In this document: in pieces, positions 24,556 through 39,100 of the stretch
How the letters are laid out: each line of letters opens with the position of its first letter
Position numbering within the stretch: position 1 is the first letter of the stretch
Assembly (NCBI GenBank): GCA_008638375.1
Contig: CM018037.1
Coordinates: forward strand, 36,413,576-36,477,575
DNA: 64,000 nt
Source of the DNA: Nyssa sinensis
Taxonomy: Eukaryota; Streptophyta; Magnoliopsida; Cornales; Nyssaceae
Direction of reading: 5' to 3'
Program-made: the position numbers and the translations under genes
The notes under the pieces: generated by a model
What the model saw: only the letters and a program-made list of their open reading frames with translations
Told to the model about the DNA's origin: nothing
The model's database searches: none

Positions 24556-25669
24556 TGGACATCCATTCCAAAGTCTATGCATTTTGATTATGGATGAAGG
24601 ATCCATTTCATTTGGAACCATCAAAAGATGCTATGTTTGAGTTGGCAAAGCTGAAACAGGCTGTGTCCCAAACTGAGCCATGCTGGATGCTGGTTTAGTG
24701 AACCATGCCAACAATGTTGTGGCCCAATAACGACTAATCCAATCTACTTGTAGGTTCCCAAATGTGGGCTTAATATTATCAAACCACCTTGGTAATTGAC
24801 AAAGTCCTTTGCAAGCCCAAATACTTGGGAATCTGGTTTGGAATTTTTTTATTCTTTAATTTTTTTGGGTATATTTTACTCTTTATTTTTTGAGCCAACA
24901 ATAAGAGTCAAACCCACAATTTAAGTTAGCATTTCATACTTAATTAATGTGATCAGGGCTAGCCTGATTAGTAACTCATGACTTTTTTTTAAGGAAGAGG
25001 TCATGGGTTCTACTCTTACTTTTTTAGTGAGAGGATGTATAGTTTATTTATTTCTCTCAACTTTGAGTTTGACTTTATCTTTGTGTAATTGGATGTTTTT
25101 AGCAGAATTACTCGATAACCCTTGGTCAATTATGGTGAACAATAAAACATTACTCTTCATTTATATAAATTTTGTACTCTCGTCACCGTGAACGTATTAT
25201 GTTTTAGAAAAATTATTCATTGGATTGGACAAGTACACGTGGTTCATTAGTATGCAATCATTGGTCTTGAATCAATGAATAACTTCGAGACGTCGTGGTG
25301 GACTTTGACTTGTGTCATTTACAATAACTTTCTCTACAATTTTTATTTTACATTGTGAAAAAAAATTATCTTTGGTTGTAAAACATAATCCTGTTCTGTT
25401 TTTAGTTTCCAAATATGTTCTTATAACACCAAATGCTTTAATAGGTCCCTTTAGCTCCTTCTGGCTTTGTGGAGATTTTCCTCTGGATCATAATTATTGA
25501 GTGGAAGTTTTCTCACTTAAAGAAGATACACAAAAAGGTCAAACATTACTTGGACAGGCATTTGTTTTCCAGAAGTATTGAAACATTCATATGATTTCTG
25601 GCCTCACATTAACATCACTTTGACAAACACACCACATAACAAAGTGAAAATTTTGAACAAGTTGATGTA
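24556..25669. repeat. Segmental tandem duplication, truncated unit 3
   Basis: Collinear with the first 1.1 kb of units 1 and 2 from TTGGACATCCATTCC to GTTGATGTAG, where homology stops at about 25669 (matching 10017 and 17508). The lipase-like gene is not reached. It defines the right edge of the array. Confidence 0.9.
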
Positions 25670-28039
25670 GAAAAATGACCTTTGATTTTATAAATTAATG
25701 GGAGCATTCAAAGACCCATTTCGAAATAAAGTTTGGGGTTTAAATATATTTACAAACCTTAATTAATTTGTGAATTAATGAGATGAGATTAATGGAGAAA
25801 TTGAAAATATCTCTTACATTGACTATTTGTAAGATAACATCTTATTCTATTTACATGCTATTTATATATAAAGATAAAGTCAATCTTCTTTAAAAATTAT
25901 GTTAATATTAATTGATCAATCCCCAAACTATTTATCTTATGCTGTCAAAGTAAAATAAATTACATTTATATTGTAATGTCTAGTTCAATGTTACTTTTTG
26001 AATTAATAGCAGATTCTATTATCTAAGCGGGTTAACTTTCATTCAAGTGTTTTCTATTATAGTATCTATTCTATTTAATTTATAGTCACGCTTTTCCTCT
26101 TTCTTAACTTTTATTATTACGAATGCTTTATAAAACTTTTTGCGTTGCTTGAGGCATCGCAAATCATGTATAATAAGCAACACTTGGTCAACGTGTACAA
26201 TCGCACTATTTGTATTGCTTTTTATGCGTCGCAAATAATAATTAGCGACTTAATCAATTGTATTAGCGACGCCTTTAGCATCACAAAAAGGCAACTTTCT
26301 TGTAGTGATATATAAAAATCTAAATTTAAAGAGGTCTCTAATAAAAAGATGAAAAATTTTGAGGAGGTAATTCCTATTTTTTAAAGAACAACTTTTTAGA
26401 AAATATTAGTAAAAAATTAATTTTCTACAATTTCGGAGGGACCATGGCCACCCCTATCCTCCCGTTGTATCCACCAATATATGTGTGTCTATAACCCTTA
26501 AGTTCATCAGTTGAATTATGCTTTTAATATTACTATAAGTAATATATCGAGGACCTCTTGGTATATGAGATATCTAATCTCTAAAATGGTACAATGTCTA
26601 CCAAAGATTAGTAACTAGGTATAACTAATTTATATTTCTAGTTATATTTTCTAATGTAAAGTGTCAGGATACAAGTGACTTTATAAATCACATTTTATGA
26701 GACCTAAAATCATCATATTTTGATACATTATATTGGGAATACAATTTGGAGATATAAAATAATTTTTTTCCAATTAATGAACTTTCTTCTAGCAAGTAAA
26801 ATATAACCTTCGATACGGAAAGATGTAAAATTTTACTCTTTTTCAATTTGTTGCTATTTCTTTACTATATGAACAGCTTAAGCCCTAAAGAAGAAAGAAG
26901 TATGGAGATAGATAAGCTTTGATTAAGACATACCTACCTTTTCCATAGAGCTAGCCCAAGAAAAAGGGATGTCAAACCAATGTCTTCTTCTCTAGGTTTT
27001 AATTATGAAACACTCACTTTTTTAATCTCTTTCATGGGTCCCCTTATCTCTTGTCTCTGTCTCTGATCCAGATGAATTCCCATAACATTATCTTAAGAAA
27101 TTAAATGATGATTTTAGTTTAGATAGTGTCTAGTGGAGTGGTTAGCTTGTCTATGTTGTAGAATTTAGAAGGATTGAACTCAATAATATTGTCATTAATT
27201 TGTTGCTGGTACTTCTGTTAGCATATGGTCCACCTTTTGGACGTATGAACCACCACCACAAGCCCTTTCATGCATGCCTTTTTGGAATGAGAATGGGGTG
27301 GGTTCGGGATAGAAAGTCATTCCTCAATCCCAATACCGCAAAAGAAATCTCTGATAGAATGGAATGGGTCCTGTCGAATTACTCATTTATTTATATATTT
27401 TATTAAATTAATTGTAATTAATATATTCAAAGAAGATATTATATTAAAAGAAGATATATGAACGTTGTTAGAGAATTAAAACGGTATTACATCCTTTTAT
27501 AGATGTATAACCCTATCAAGTTTATCTATACTTTCAATATGGGATGTATTATATCCTTTTATAAATATTGGCTACGTTAAACAAAAACTCATTTATTATT
27601 TTCTTTTATATAATTGGGACGGGTAAGGGTAATATCTTTATCCCAAACCTACAAGAGTTCACATAACTTTTTCAGTCTCGTCTCATTAGATATGGAGCAT
27701 GTCGAGTTTTAACTGATTAGGTTCAATTGCCATCTTCCTCCTTTTTTCATTCTAACGCGGAACGAAAACGTGAAATGGTATTAAACATGTCAAATTTCTT
27801 AAATTTTAGTGTAATTTATTCAATAATCAAGGATAAAAGATTTTTGATAATTATAAAAAAAATTCGGAGATTTCTAAAATGACAATGAACTTTCTTATCT
27901 TTAGTGACAAACTATAAAAAGACCTTTCATTCATCCTTATTTTAAAAACAAAATAACAAAAGTGACCATTTTATTTGAAGCATTATATATTGCTCTTCCT
28001 CAAAACACTTGCAGTGCTATGATTTGGGATATAGGTGAC
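25670..28039. other. Gene-free region
   Basis: AT-rich sequence without supportable coding regions, apart from the CACTA-like end listed separately at 26135-26307. A short less AT-rich stretch at 27200-27400 has an open frame without family motifs. Confidence 0.5.
26135..26307. mobile_element. CACTA-like transposon terminus relic
   Basis: The segment ends TTTCTTGTAGTG, the complement of CACTACAAGAAA, which is the typical terminus of plant CACTA (En/Spm) elements. Before it, variants of GCGTCGCAAAT (GCATCGCAAAT, GCGTCGCAAATAATAATTAG, TTAGCGACGCC) repeat, as subterminal repeats of this superfamily do. I did not find the matching other end nearby, so it is probably a truncated or solo end. Confidence 0.6.
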
Positions 28040-29035
28040 AAATGTTACCCAAACCTGTCAATCCGTCCTAACCCGTCTACTAATTAACGGATATGGATAA
28101 CTCATTTAATTAGCGGGTCATAAACGGGTTGAATATGGGTATTTAGCGGGTTGAGAATGAAAAATAACAAAATAGTATAAAATATATATATATACACATA
28201 TATATCTCCATTATATATATATATATATAAAAGAATATATAATAGCAGTATTACATATATATATATATAGATATATATATATAAGAATAAGAATATATAA
28301 TAACAGTATTACATATATACATATATATATATAAATATATAATAGCAGTATTGCTATTATTACATATATATATATATATATATATAAGAATATATAACGG
28401 CAGTATTACGTTTTTATATATACATATATATAGTAGTATTACACACACACACACACATATATATATTAACTATATATATATTATACTAGCTATCTATATA
28501 ATTGTAACATATATTAATTATCCACAAATATATATATATATATAATTATTTATTATATAACAAAAGAAATCAAAAATTAAAAAAAAAGGAGTTATAGTAT
28601 AAAAGAATTTTTATCACTAGTGGTGGAAAAGAGAAGTGTAAAAAAAATAGATAAGATGGAAAAATAGATTATATACAATTATTTTTTACGAAAAACATAA
28701 CTTTTCTTGTATTTTTTACGAGGAAATAGAAATGACATTTTCAAGAAAAAAAAACAATTATATGGACTCGATTTTTAAGGAGAATTTCTCTTTCTTGTTA
28801 AACAAACTCTTAATAAATTTTATATTTTTCTATTTCTTTCATTTTCTACTACTTTTCACCTAACCAAATGAAGCTTTAGAACGAAAAAAAGAAGAAGAAG
28901 AGAGTAACGGATTGGATTCAGATTGACCCGACCTGTATTTAACCTGTTTAATTCGAATCAAATATGAATTTAACCCGTTTTAACCAAACCCATTTCAACC
29001 TGTCTAACTTACCCATTTTAACAGGTCTAATTCGG
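28040..29035. mobile_element. hAT-like MITE relic interrupted by AT microsatellites
   Basis: The left part has CCTGTCAATCCGTCC, AACCCGTCTACTAATT and GCGGGTCATAAACGGGTT. The right part (28905-29030) has TTGACCCGACCTGTATTT, TTTAACCCGTTTTAACC and AACCTGTCTAACTTACCC. Such GGGTTGACCCG-rich ends are typical of plant hAT-like non-autonomous elements. Long (TA)n tracts fill about 28176-28556. The exact ends and target duplication are not clear. Confidence 0.45.
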
Positions 29036-29500
29036 GATAATAATATGATAGTGATATAACAATGCCTCAATGTAAACTCAGTATTATTATGATTATCAAC
29101 TTAATCATTTCTTATGATTAATTTTTGTTTTAATGGTTGATTGTGATGTATTCTCAATATCACAATGCTCAAACTATTGATCCCAACCTTCCATTTCAAA
29201 CATCTTCATTAATTTCTGTGATTTTTTTTTCTGATGGACCTCCCTATCAATGTCATACATTATTTGAAGATCCAAAGATGGCTGAGTCTTGGGGTCCGGA
29301 CACACCTGGCCTGGCTCATCACCATTTTTTGAGAACATAACACATTTCAAACAATAACGGTGCGTAGTGAGTTTGTGATAGTGATACAGATACTGAGACA
29401 TCACCACCAACTGGTGCATCTGGGCTGTAACCATTGCTGCAAACACATGGACCTGTCGCCATACCATGCCAACCAGGTCCAACTGCACCATATATAACTC

Positions 29501-29532
<32 letters not shown>

Positions 29533-30335
29533 ATTTATATATATATATATATCGACTAGTCGGTGATTTATGTCCCACTAACAAAAATAATTGTATCAAA
29601 ATGATACATTTAAGTAATCGAATGTTCTACCCATAAAAACAATCACATTTATTGAAAAAAAGACGAGCCAATAGTAATCTCGTAAACAATAAAAGTACTG
29701 GTTCTATGTATCAACTGGTTCAACCAGTGAGTTAAATGGTTGAACTGGTCATAATATAAAAATATTTTAAAAATTAAAAATTATGCTAAAAAGAAAACTT
29801 ATATTTTAAAGTATATTTTATATTAGAACAAGTGAATAAATAAGAAAATATATACATAACATTTTATTTATATGTTATTATATTATCATAACTAATAAAT
29901 TAATAAAAAAATTAATATTATAAAAATTCTTACATTTTCTTTTCTATTTCAATTCTGTCTTTTTTATTACTTTTATTCTCCCTAATCTTGAAAAAAAAAG
30001 GGGACATAAACTTATCTTGAAAAAATGATAAGAATTTAGTTATTTAATCACTTTCTTTAGTTGCCTAAAACACGCCTAAATTATTGAATCAATCATAAAG
30101 CTAAAACGATTCAATCGATTTTTATCAGTTCATTTACTCAATTATATATTAACCGAGAAAAATTTAGAAATTCTTTTGACAAAAGCTTGTGATTTTTTCC
30201 TACAATACATGGGCTCAATTAAAAATTCTTAAAATTTTAATCAAGTTTAAAACTCTCAAACTTCTTAACCTCACTTCGTTTGGGAAGAGACTCTAAAAAA
30301 GAATGAAATCCTGATTTTTATATTAACTATAATAG

Positions 30336-30377
<42 letters not shown>

Positions 30378-33300
30378 AGAAACAGTATATCTGACTGTTG
30401 TAAAACAGTATATTTGACTTTTGTAATATAGACAAAACCAAATATAAGAAGACAAACAATGAAATGAACGGCAGAAGAAAAAGAGGAACAGCACCAGATG
30501 AAGACATACGAAAGCGCGTGACAGCTCTTTGAAAGCAACTCAAAAGCTTTTTGTGAGAGGAGATGTGGCTTTGTCTTCTCCTGCTCTGCCAGATTAGCAT
30601 CTTCTTTTTGCAAAACCCACTTTAAACTTTTCATGATACCAATAGCAACAGGACAAAACAGTGTAGGAAGTGTTTGGATCACTAATTAATTAATTTGTCA
30701 TGTCTAGTTAATTGAGTTTTTTGTTTTCTTAAACCCAAAATTTATCTTATAAAATTGAGCACCATATGAAATTTAGATAAGATAATGGTAATCAAGAATT
30801 AATGAAGATCACTAGGGCCATTTCAGACAGCTTTTATATTTGTGTTTATAAAAATTATTTCAAGAAATAGGATCAAGCTCCTATCTTAGTAATGTGAATG
30901 CTCACCCTTTATTTAGTTATTATGAGTTCGATTCTTTTACACATATTAAGAAGAAGTTAGATTTTTCTTCCTTTATTATTGTATCAAAAGGGAAAATATT
31001 TTAAAAAATATATTTGGCCGTTTGATCGAGTTTTTAGAAAAGTAACCCTTAATTCGAAGTGGACAGTAACTCAATAATATTAGAGCAATTTCAACAATTA
31101 AATCATTAGAATTGTTGTAGTTATATTTTAGTAATTTGATGCCAAAGCAACGTTCTAACGATTAGTTATTCAAGTTTTTTAAATTTGATCGAGTCAAAAT
31201 GTTCTTTTAAATATGATTTTTATTTTAGTAGCTACCATTAATATTAATGGTTCAAATTGTTCCAAATACATGGTCCAGATTTGACCAACATTTTTGACAC
31301 TGTAACATAGTTAAAATTTAATTTTAACACAAACTAAACTAAATTTTATCATTAGAGTTGCTCTTACCAATTCATTTTTATAAAAAAGAGTGTGATTCAA
31401 GTCTTTAAAAAAATATTAATACAATGGATTCTACAATTTTTTTTTTTTTTTTATAAAAACAACATTTTAAATGAAAATAATATTATCTCAATAATTAAGC
31501 AATCATGAAATGTGGATAAGTACAAGGAAACAAAATTATCATAAATGAATGTATAAGGCTAGTCTCCATTTTTACTAGGTTAATTCTTCAAAACGACAAG
31601 ATAATAGTGGCGATGGTGGCAGCGGGACAACAGCTCTTACACCAAATCAAACAGTTCAAGGGGCAGACCCTACCTCTTAATAGCTAACACTAAATCATTC
31701 TCAAAACAATATAATTTTAGATCTACATAGAAAAATTGTCATGAAATGCATTAACCCACCATGTGACCAAGTTGGTGCTACTTTGGCCTCTTGTCCCCCT
31801 CCACAATGGAAGTACTCACATGCCAATTATAACTTTTTTTTTTAGCCTGGCCATTCATTTGGGAAATGTGGCCCTCTTTTTTTCCTTCATTCCTCTCTAT
31901 TTGTTTGATCATATTTCTCTATTATTTGGTCCATTATGAGCAATTTTATTCATAAGAAACTACCAACTAATTAGGACAATTAAGACATCTACATATTGAA
32001 AATGTAGGATTCTTTGTTAATTTAATTTGAACCACCTAGTCTTTTTCTTTTTTAATGGACCAATTGACTAAGTTACACCTAGGGTAGTCCTCCTCTTATA
32101 GGCCTTCCCATCTAAGAATGAAGGTGGTATTTGATCTTAAATCTCTTATACAATTAAGAGTTTTTATTAATTGGCACATTTTGATCATCTAATTTCTTCA
32201 ATTGTCACATATCCCATTAAATCTTTTTATTAACATACTATATAGTTTTTTAAAGTAGCGTATTTTTTTTTTTTTTTATAGGATTAAGGTTCTATTTAAG
32301 TAGTATAAGTATATATTCTTTATGTAGTTAGCATGAGTTCAATTCTCACATCTCCCATCGTTGTATCAAATAAAAAAAGTAGCATATTTTTTTACAATAG
32401 TTTTATCTAATTTTTGGAGGAATGTTTGTACTTCTGCATTTCCGATTGTGTTTGTAAAAATTGCTTCAAAAATTATGTTTGACCGTTTGATCAAACTTTT
32501 AAATATATTTTTTTGTATAAAATTTGCTTTTTAAAGCATACAAAAGGGCTTTTTGTGAAAAAGCAATTCTGAATTGTTATTTTCAAACACATATTTGTAC
32601 ATTTAGAAAACTTCCCCCAATCATCCATGCTTATAATAAAGTATTTTTCAAATATTACATACATAAATCACTGATGATTCAGAGAAGAAATTTTATCACG
32701 TAAATAAAGTATTTGTTGCTGTACTTTTCTGACTTTTCAAGGCTCAATTATTCGTTGATATGGAATCTGAGAAGATATAGAGTTAGAATGCCGTCCACTC
32801 TGATGATAAAGTTAATAGAAAGTAAATAAAACTCAAAGAAAGTAATTGAATTGTCCTCTCTTCAAACGTACCTTAAGAGTTGTAATTATAGGCTGACTGT
32901 CTGTCAAAGTAGGTGGGAATTGGTGCCATGGAACCTGGGGTTCACTGTTGTTTGATGATGACAATCTAATTATGACCACTTGTCTTACTGTCACCATTTG
33001 CCTTGCTGCTCCGCAGGGTTACCTGCTTCATTGTTCCACGTCACCGTCTGTCCCATTGTTTCCGAGGTCGGTGGGGCAAGATGATGATAACGACCACGTC
33101 GGTAGTTCGGTGTGGTGATGAAGGGGTCGGTACCTCCGAGAACTAGTATTTTCAAACCTGCTGGTCCAACGTCAGATCGGTATATCTAATTACTTCATGA
33201 CCTGTACACAGCAAAACTAGACATATGTCAGGTTCTAGTTAATTCTTATATTTTTGGCTTATCAGTATTTATTGACTTGATTCATGAATCCTAACAATTA

Positions 33301-35785
33301 TATTATGTCACGTAAATAAATATTATTTTTATATCTCAAAATGTTTAAACATTTTATTTAAATAATATTATATTATAGACTGGATGTATACAAAGCTAAT
33401 GTGCCCCATCCATGTTAGAATTCTCCGACTCAAAGATGTGTTGGTGGTACCATGTTCCGGGATTGTACGGTCTTAATTGAACAGTTAGAATAACAATCAG
33501 TAATAGTGTAGTAGTGGCATGGACGGTACTATCCCAATTGTCCATGCTTGAAATTTCGTAATAGGATTGATTCGGGCACGTCATCCAAACATATGATGCA
33601 TGTGTATGAAATACATGAATTAATAATATTGCAAAGTTTTTATACTACTATTGTTAACATTCAAAACATCAGATAATTTTTTAATTCAAAGTAAATAATA
33701 TGTATTTATTTTATATAAAAATAAATTTAAAATTTTAATCAATATTTATTTAAAAATTAGTCAAAATTAAAAAAATGTTTTAAAAAAAAGAGGACAATTT
33801 TTTTAATTAAAAAAAAACTAAATGAGGTTTTTGTAATTAGTCAAATGAGAAATCAGTGTAATTTTAAAAACAGATCAGCAAACAGATATAAACAATCAAA
33901 TAAATTAACTAAATAAGATGTTTGTAGTTAAATAGATATAAAATAAGCGAAGTCATTATATTATAATATAAGTATAAGCATGATTTTTTCCAATATAAAA
34001 ATTTTGTCGGTCGAAAGATCAAAAAGATAAATTCAGCTTTACTCTTCCCACACAAATGAGCAATTATTCAATAGTCCTACATATACACGTGTATATGACT
34101 TATCATTTAATCATTAAAATCATGTAACTTATCATCACTTTTCGATAGTTTTCCTAAAAGATAATGTTACGTGACTCATTTATGTTTGTCCAAAAAAAAT
34201 GTCAGAATAATGTGATTAATGTGAGAATCGTTGATCAACGAAATAGTTTTTTAAAAACAGTTAATGTAATAATAATTAATAATTATCTTATATTCCGACA
34301 AAAATGTAAACAGACATATATGCGTCGTAAAGCATTACTTTTTCTTAAGTGAGATCTCTGTCAAGACACGTGGCGATATTAGCACCGCAGAGGCTTTTTC
34401 CATGTCAAGTGTAGCAGAAAAGTCAATTTTGATTTTCCTTCCTTTTGTAATCCGACAAAAAGATACAAGCAAAAAAGTGGACATTATTTTGCCACTTTCA
34501 TCATCCAAACTTACATTTTTCCTTTTTTATTTTTTTCAAAGATCTGGCTTGTTAAATTTTCTTGGCTACCAAACAGTTAATCCAAAAATTCTTGTAAATA
34601 GAAAAGTGGAGTTTGATCTTGAAGAAATTGGGTCATGAGAAAAGAATAAAATAGTGCTAACCCATGGTGGCTTTAAATTCAAATATCCCTATATTTGGTA
34701 CCAGGGAAGGGTAAGAGAAAGAAAAAAATATGAAAAACAAAAACAAAAAAGATAAAAAAAAATTATTTATTAGTTTTCATTTATTTGAAAGAGAATAAAA
34801 AAATGAGAAGTGCATGGATTTAAAAATGTTTTCTCCTCTTCTCTTTGCTTTTCATTTTTCCTTTCAAACACAACATAGTTTATAAGAAATATTATTCAAA
34901 ATTTAAAATTATATAAATGTCATTAATTATATAGATCTATGAATATTAATGTCCGGTGTGGGTGTTCCTTATTGGGAAAAAAAAAAAAACAAATTCGACG
35001 TTAACACCATGCTATTGTCATTATGATGAGCATAATTGCAAAAAAAAATAATTCATTGATTCTGAATATATTGCACCTAAACCAATGAATTAATGACACA
35101 AATAAAATGTGAGCTACATTACTTATTTTGCTTATGTGTCATTCATTTATTAGTCTAAGTGCATTGTACCGAAACTAATAAATAATTTTTCTAATTAGAG
35201 TCGTGATTCCACCGAAAAACCAAATCACATTGGCGGGGGCATTGCTAACACCACTATGATTCAAGTATAATTGTGTTGAGAAAAGATTCATTACTCCCGA
35301 ACACATTACACTTGACCAATGAATAATTTTTCTAATTGCTTGAGGTAAGCAAGGGTGGAGCTAAGAAATTTTTTTTGAGGGGGTTAAAATTTTTTTGAGT
35401 TTGACCAAAATTTTGGGAGAAAAATGAGAGAATTGAGATAAAAATTTTAGGTTGGGTTAAAATTTTGGAATAAAAAGTAAAAAATGAAAGATAAGATTTT
35501 AGAATGGCATGGTTGCTAGACTCGCACCAGATTTTTTTTTTTTTCTTTTTGTTATTCATCATTTGTGTGTTCAAAAATTCAACAGTACAAATCTAAGGTT
35601 GTCCAATTGATGAATAGTGTCGGTTGCTTCTTAATTAGGTGGATAGCACCGTCTGATTTCATAATATTTTTGCATGGTAACCTTTTGTTTTGTCTAGTAA
35701 AAGAACACAAACTTTTCTAGGATCCAAATCATTAATATGTACTGTAAACAGAATTTGTGTCTTCAAAATGGCATATAAAAAGAAG
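29036..35785. other. Gene-free region with scattered repeat relics
   Basis: No supportable gene. The stretch 29140-29480 is less AT-rich, with open frames on both strands but no family motif. SINE-like B-box tracts (ATGAGTTCGATTC near 30924, ATGAGTTCAATTC near 32333) suggest decayed retroposons. The stretch 32750-33230 (higher GC, with ACTCTGATGATAAAG) resembles LTR remnant. The stretch 35345-35470 (GGGTGGAGCTAAGAAAT and following) resembles a dispersed plant repeat. A (TA)n tract is at 30343-30372. Confidence 0.5.
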
Positions 35786-35790
35786 GGGTT

Positions 35791-36069
35791 TGACAGGTTT
35801 GGGGTTCCTTATTAGTATAGGATTCTCAGATGTTTAGGTTTGTTTTTCTGTTTTAAATAAGTCCCTACTATTTAGGGAGACTTGTTCTGTTTTGACTCTT
35901 TCCTTATGCACGTTACCACGTTTCTGTTAGTGTGAATCGTGGGCTGTTTTTCAGCTGTTTGTTAGTTCATGTAAGGCTATATAATAGCCAAAAGGTTGAT
36001 GTTCAAGATAAGTTATTCAATCCAGTTCTTGTGTTTGAGTTCTTTGATTTCTTGTTCTCATTCTCAACA
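35791..36069 (+). repeat. 5' LTR of the copia element
   Basis: Begins TGACAGGTTTGGGG and ends CTCATTCTCAACA. A TATATAATA box at 35978 is the likely promoter element, putting the transcript start about 30 bases downstream. Same sequence as the 3' LTR. Confidence 0.95.
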
Positions 36070-36072
36070 AAC

Positions 36073-36086
36073 TGGTATCAGAGCTC
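36073..36086 (+). other. Primer-binding site of the copia element
   Basis: TGGTATCAGAGCTC, three bases after the 5' LTR, complementary to the 3' end of plant initiator tRNA-Met, the usual primer for this group. Confidence 0.9.
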
Positions 36087-36155
36087 CCACTGGGCCTGAG
36101 AAAAAGAAGCCGCAGCTTTTGAGTGATTTCCAAACACAGAGAAAGAGAGAAGAAG

Positions 36156-39100
36156 ATGACCACTGAAGGAAATTTTGTGCAACCATCCATTCCACGCTTT
36201 GATGGTCATTATGACCATTGGAGCATGCTTATGGAAAATTTTCTTCGAAGCAAAGAGTATTGGAGTCTGATTGAAACCGGTTATGAAGAGCCGGCGATAG
36301 GAGCACCACTTCTATCAGAAGGGCAGCAGAAAGAATTAGAAGCTTTGAAGCTCAAGGACCTCAAAGCCAAGAACTATCTTTTCCAAGCGATAGATAGAAC
36401 TATTCTGGAGACGATCTTGGAGAAGGATACATCCAAGAAGATCTGGGAGTCCATGAAAAAGAAATATGAAGGCAATGCTAGAGTGAAGCGCTCGACTCTT
36501 CAAGCCTTGAGAAGAGACTTTGAGACTCTCGAAATGAAGGTCGGTGAAACGATTACTGATTATTTTGCTAGAGTCATGTCAGTAGCAAACAAGATGAGAG
36601 TGTATGGGGAGGCCATGACTGATGTTACGATTTGTGAGAAGATTCTTAGATCCCTCACCGACAAATTTAATTATATAGTTTGTTCGATTGAGGAGTCTAA
36701 GGACATGGATGCACTCACCATTGATGAGCTTCAAAGCTCGCTCATTGTGCATGAGCAAAAGTTTCACAGGAGCAGTTGTGTTGAGCAAGCTCTGAAGGTG
36801 ACAATTGATGGAAGAGTTGGAGGCAGAGGTCGTGGAAGAAATAATTACAGAGGAAGAGGTCGCGGAAGAGGAGGTCAGGAGTTCAACAAAGCTATGGTGG
36901 AATGTTTCAAGTGTCACAATCTTGGACATTTCCAGTATGAGTGTCCACAGTGGAATAAGGAGGCCAATTACACAGAAGTGAGTGAAGAGGATGAGATGCT
37001 TTTGATGTCATATGTTGAATCACATGAGGTGAAACGGAATGATGCATGGTTCCTTGACTCGGGTTGTTCCAATCATATGTGTGGAAATCGAGGTATGTTC
37101 ATCAATCTAGATGAGAGCTTTCTACACTCAGTTAGATTGGGAAACAATAGTAGGATGAATGTGGTTGGAAAGGGAAATGTGAGGCTGCTATTGAATGGAG
37201 TTAACCATGTTGTACATGAAGTGTACTATGTTCCAGATCTCAAAAATAATCTCTTGAGCATAGGACAACTTCAAGAAAGAGGCTTGGCGATATTAATTAA
37301 AGGGGGAGTCTGTAAAGTCTATCATCCGACGAAGGGCTTGATTATTCAGACTGTGATGAGTGTAAACAGAATGTTTATACTGCTAGCTCAGACTCCAGCT
37401 CCTACAAATGCTCAGTCAGAAAAATGTCTTCATACAAGCTCTCAAGATCTCTCTTACCTTTGGCATCGACGATATGGCCACTTGAGTTACAAGGGTTTGA
37501 GAACCTTGCAATACAAGAAGATGGTTTGTGGACTTCCTCAGTTTCAAACTTCAAACACAACATGCATGGATTGCATTAATGGCAAACAACACCGAGATGA
37601 CATACCAAAGAGAAGTACGTGGAGAGCAAGTCAGCCATTGGAGCTCATTCATGCAGACATTTGCGGACCTATTTCCCCTATATCCAATAGTGGCAAGAGG
37701 TACACATTATGTTTTATTGATGATTATAGTCGTAAATCATGGGTGTATCTGTTGACAGCAAAGTGTGAGGCACTGAATTGCTTCCAGCTTTTCAAAAAGA
37801 TGGTGGAGAAAGAGAAAGGGTTGTTTGTCAAGTGCTTACGGACAGATAGAGGGGGTGAATTCACTTCAAATGACTTCAATGATTTTTGTAAACGAAGTGG
37901 AATCAAGAGACAATTAACCACTGCATATACTCCACAACAAAACGGTGTAGCTGAGAGGAAAAATCGAACCGTGATGAATATGGTCCGTTCCATGCTGTCT
38001 GATAAGAAGATTCCGAAAACATTTTGGCCGGAGGCTGTGAATTGGACTTTCTATGTTCTGAATAGGTGCCCGACATTGGCAGTGAAGAATGTCACACCAC
38101 AAGAGGCATGGAGTGGAGTAAAGCCCTCAATTGAGCATTTTCGTGTCTTTGGATGCCTAGCTCATGTTCACATTCCAGATGCAAGAAGAGGTAAATTAGA
38201 TAATAAAAGTTTTCCTTGTGTTTTACTAGGAGTTAGTGAGGAGTCCAAGGGGTATAGATTGTTTGATCCTATAGCTAGAAGAATTGTTGTGAGTAGAGAT
38301 GTTATTTTTGAGGAAGAAAAGCAGTGGAATTGGGGAGTAAATTTTGAGGCGCAAATATTGTTAGACTTGGAGTGGGGAGAGAATGAAGAAAACAATGAGG
38401 GTGAAGAGAGGGTGAGTGAAAATGGAGATGAAGATGGCAATGGTGATAGAAGGGAAAGAAGTGAGAGTGAGGGCAGTGAAGAAGCACGGGGTAGAGAAGT
38501 AGGAAATCCTAATGAGTCTGGTGAGAATGAAGGGAGAGTGAGACGTCCTCCTCCTTATTTGAACGATTATGTTAGTGGGGAAGGTTTGAGTGAAGATGAG
38601 GCACACATGGCACAAGTTGTGGCAACTGAAGATCCTTTTCTGTTTGAAGAAGCAGTGAGGAATGTGAAGTGGAGACAAGCTATGGACAGTGAGATCAACT
38701 CCATTGAAAAGAACAAGACATGGACATTAACTGAGTTACCTGCTGGAGCTAAAAAGATCGGTGTCAAGTGGGTTTACAAGACCAAGTACAATGAGCATGG
38801 GGAGATTGACAAGCATAAGGCACGCTTAGTAGCCAAAGGTTACTCACAGAAGCACGGCATAGACTACACAGAGGTCTTTGCACCAGTGGCAAGGATGGAT
38901 ACGGTGAGAACAATCATTGCTTTGGCAGCACAAAATGGTTGGAAGATTTTTCAGCTGGATGTCAAGTCAGCATTCCTTCATGGAGAGCTAAGTGAAAATG
39001 TGTACGTTGAGCAACCAAGGGGTTATGAGAAGAAAGGCAAGGAGCAGTTGGTCTACAAGCTACACAAGGCTTTGTACGGATTAAAACAAGCACCACGAGC

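Noticed and set aside
28176..28556. Repeated TA-rich blocks considered as a possible CRISPR-like or regulatory array
   Set aside because: They are simple (TA)n microsatellites with short interruptions, and CRISPR arrays are not expected in a plant nuclear genome.
29174..29599. Minus-strand open frame of 141 codons
   Set aside because: Part of it is translated AT microsatellite; the rest has no recognised motif and competing open frames on both strands.
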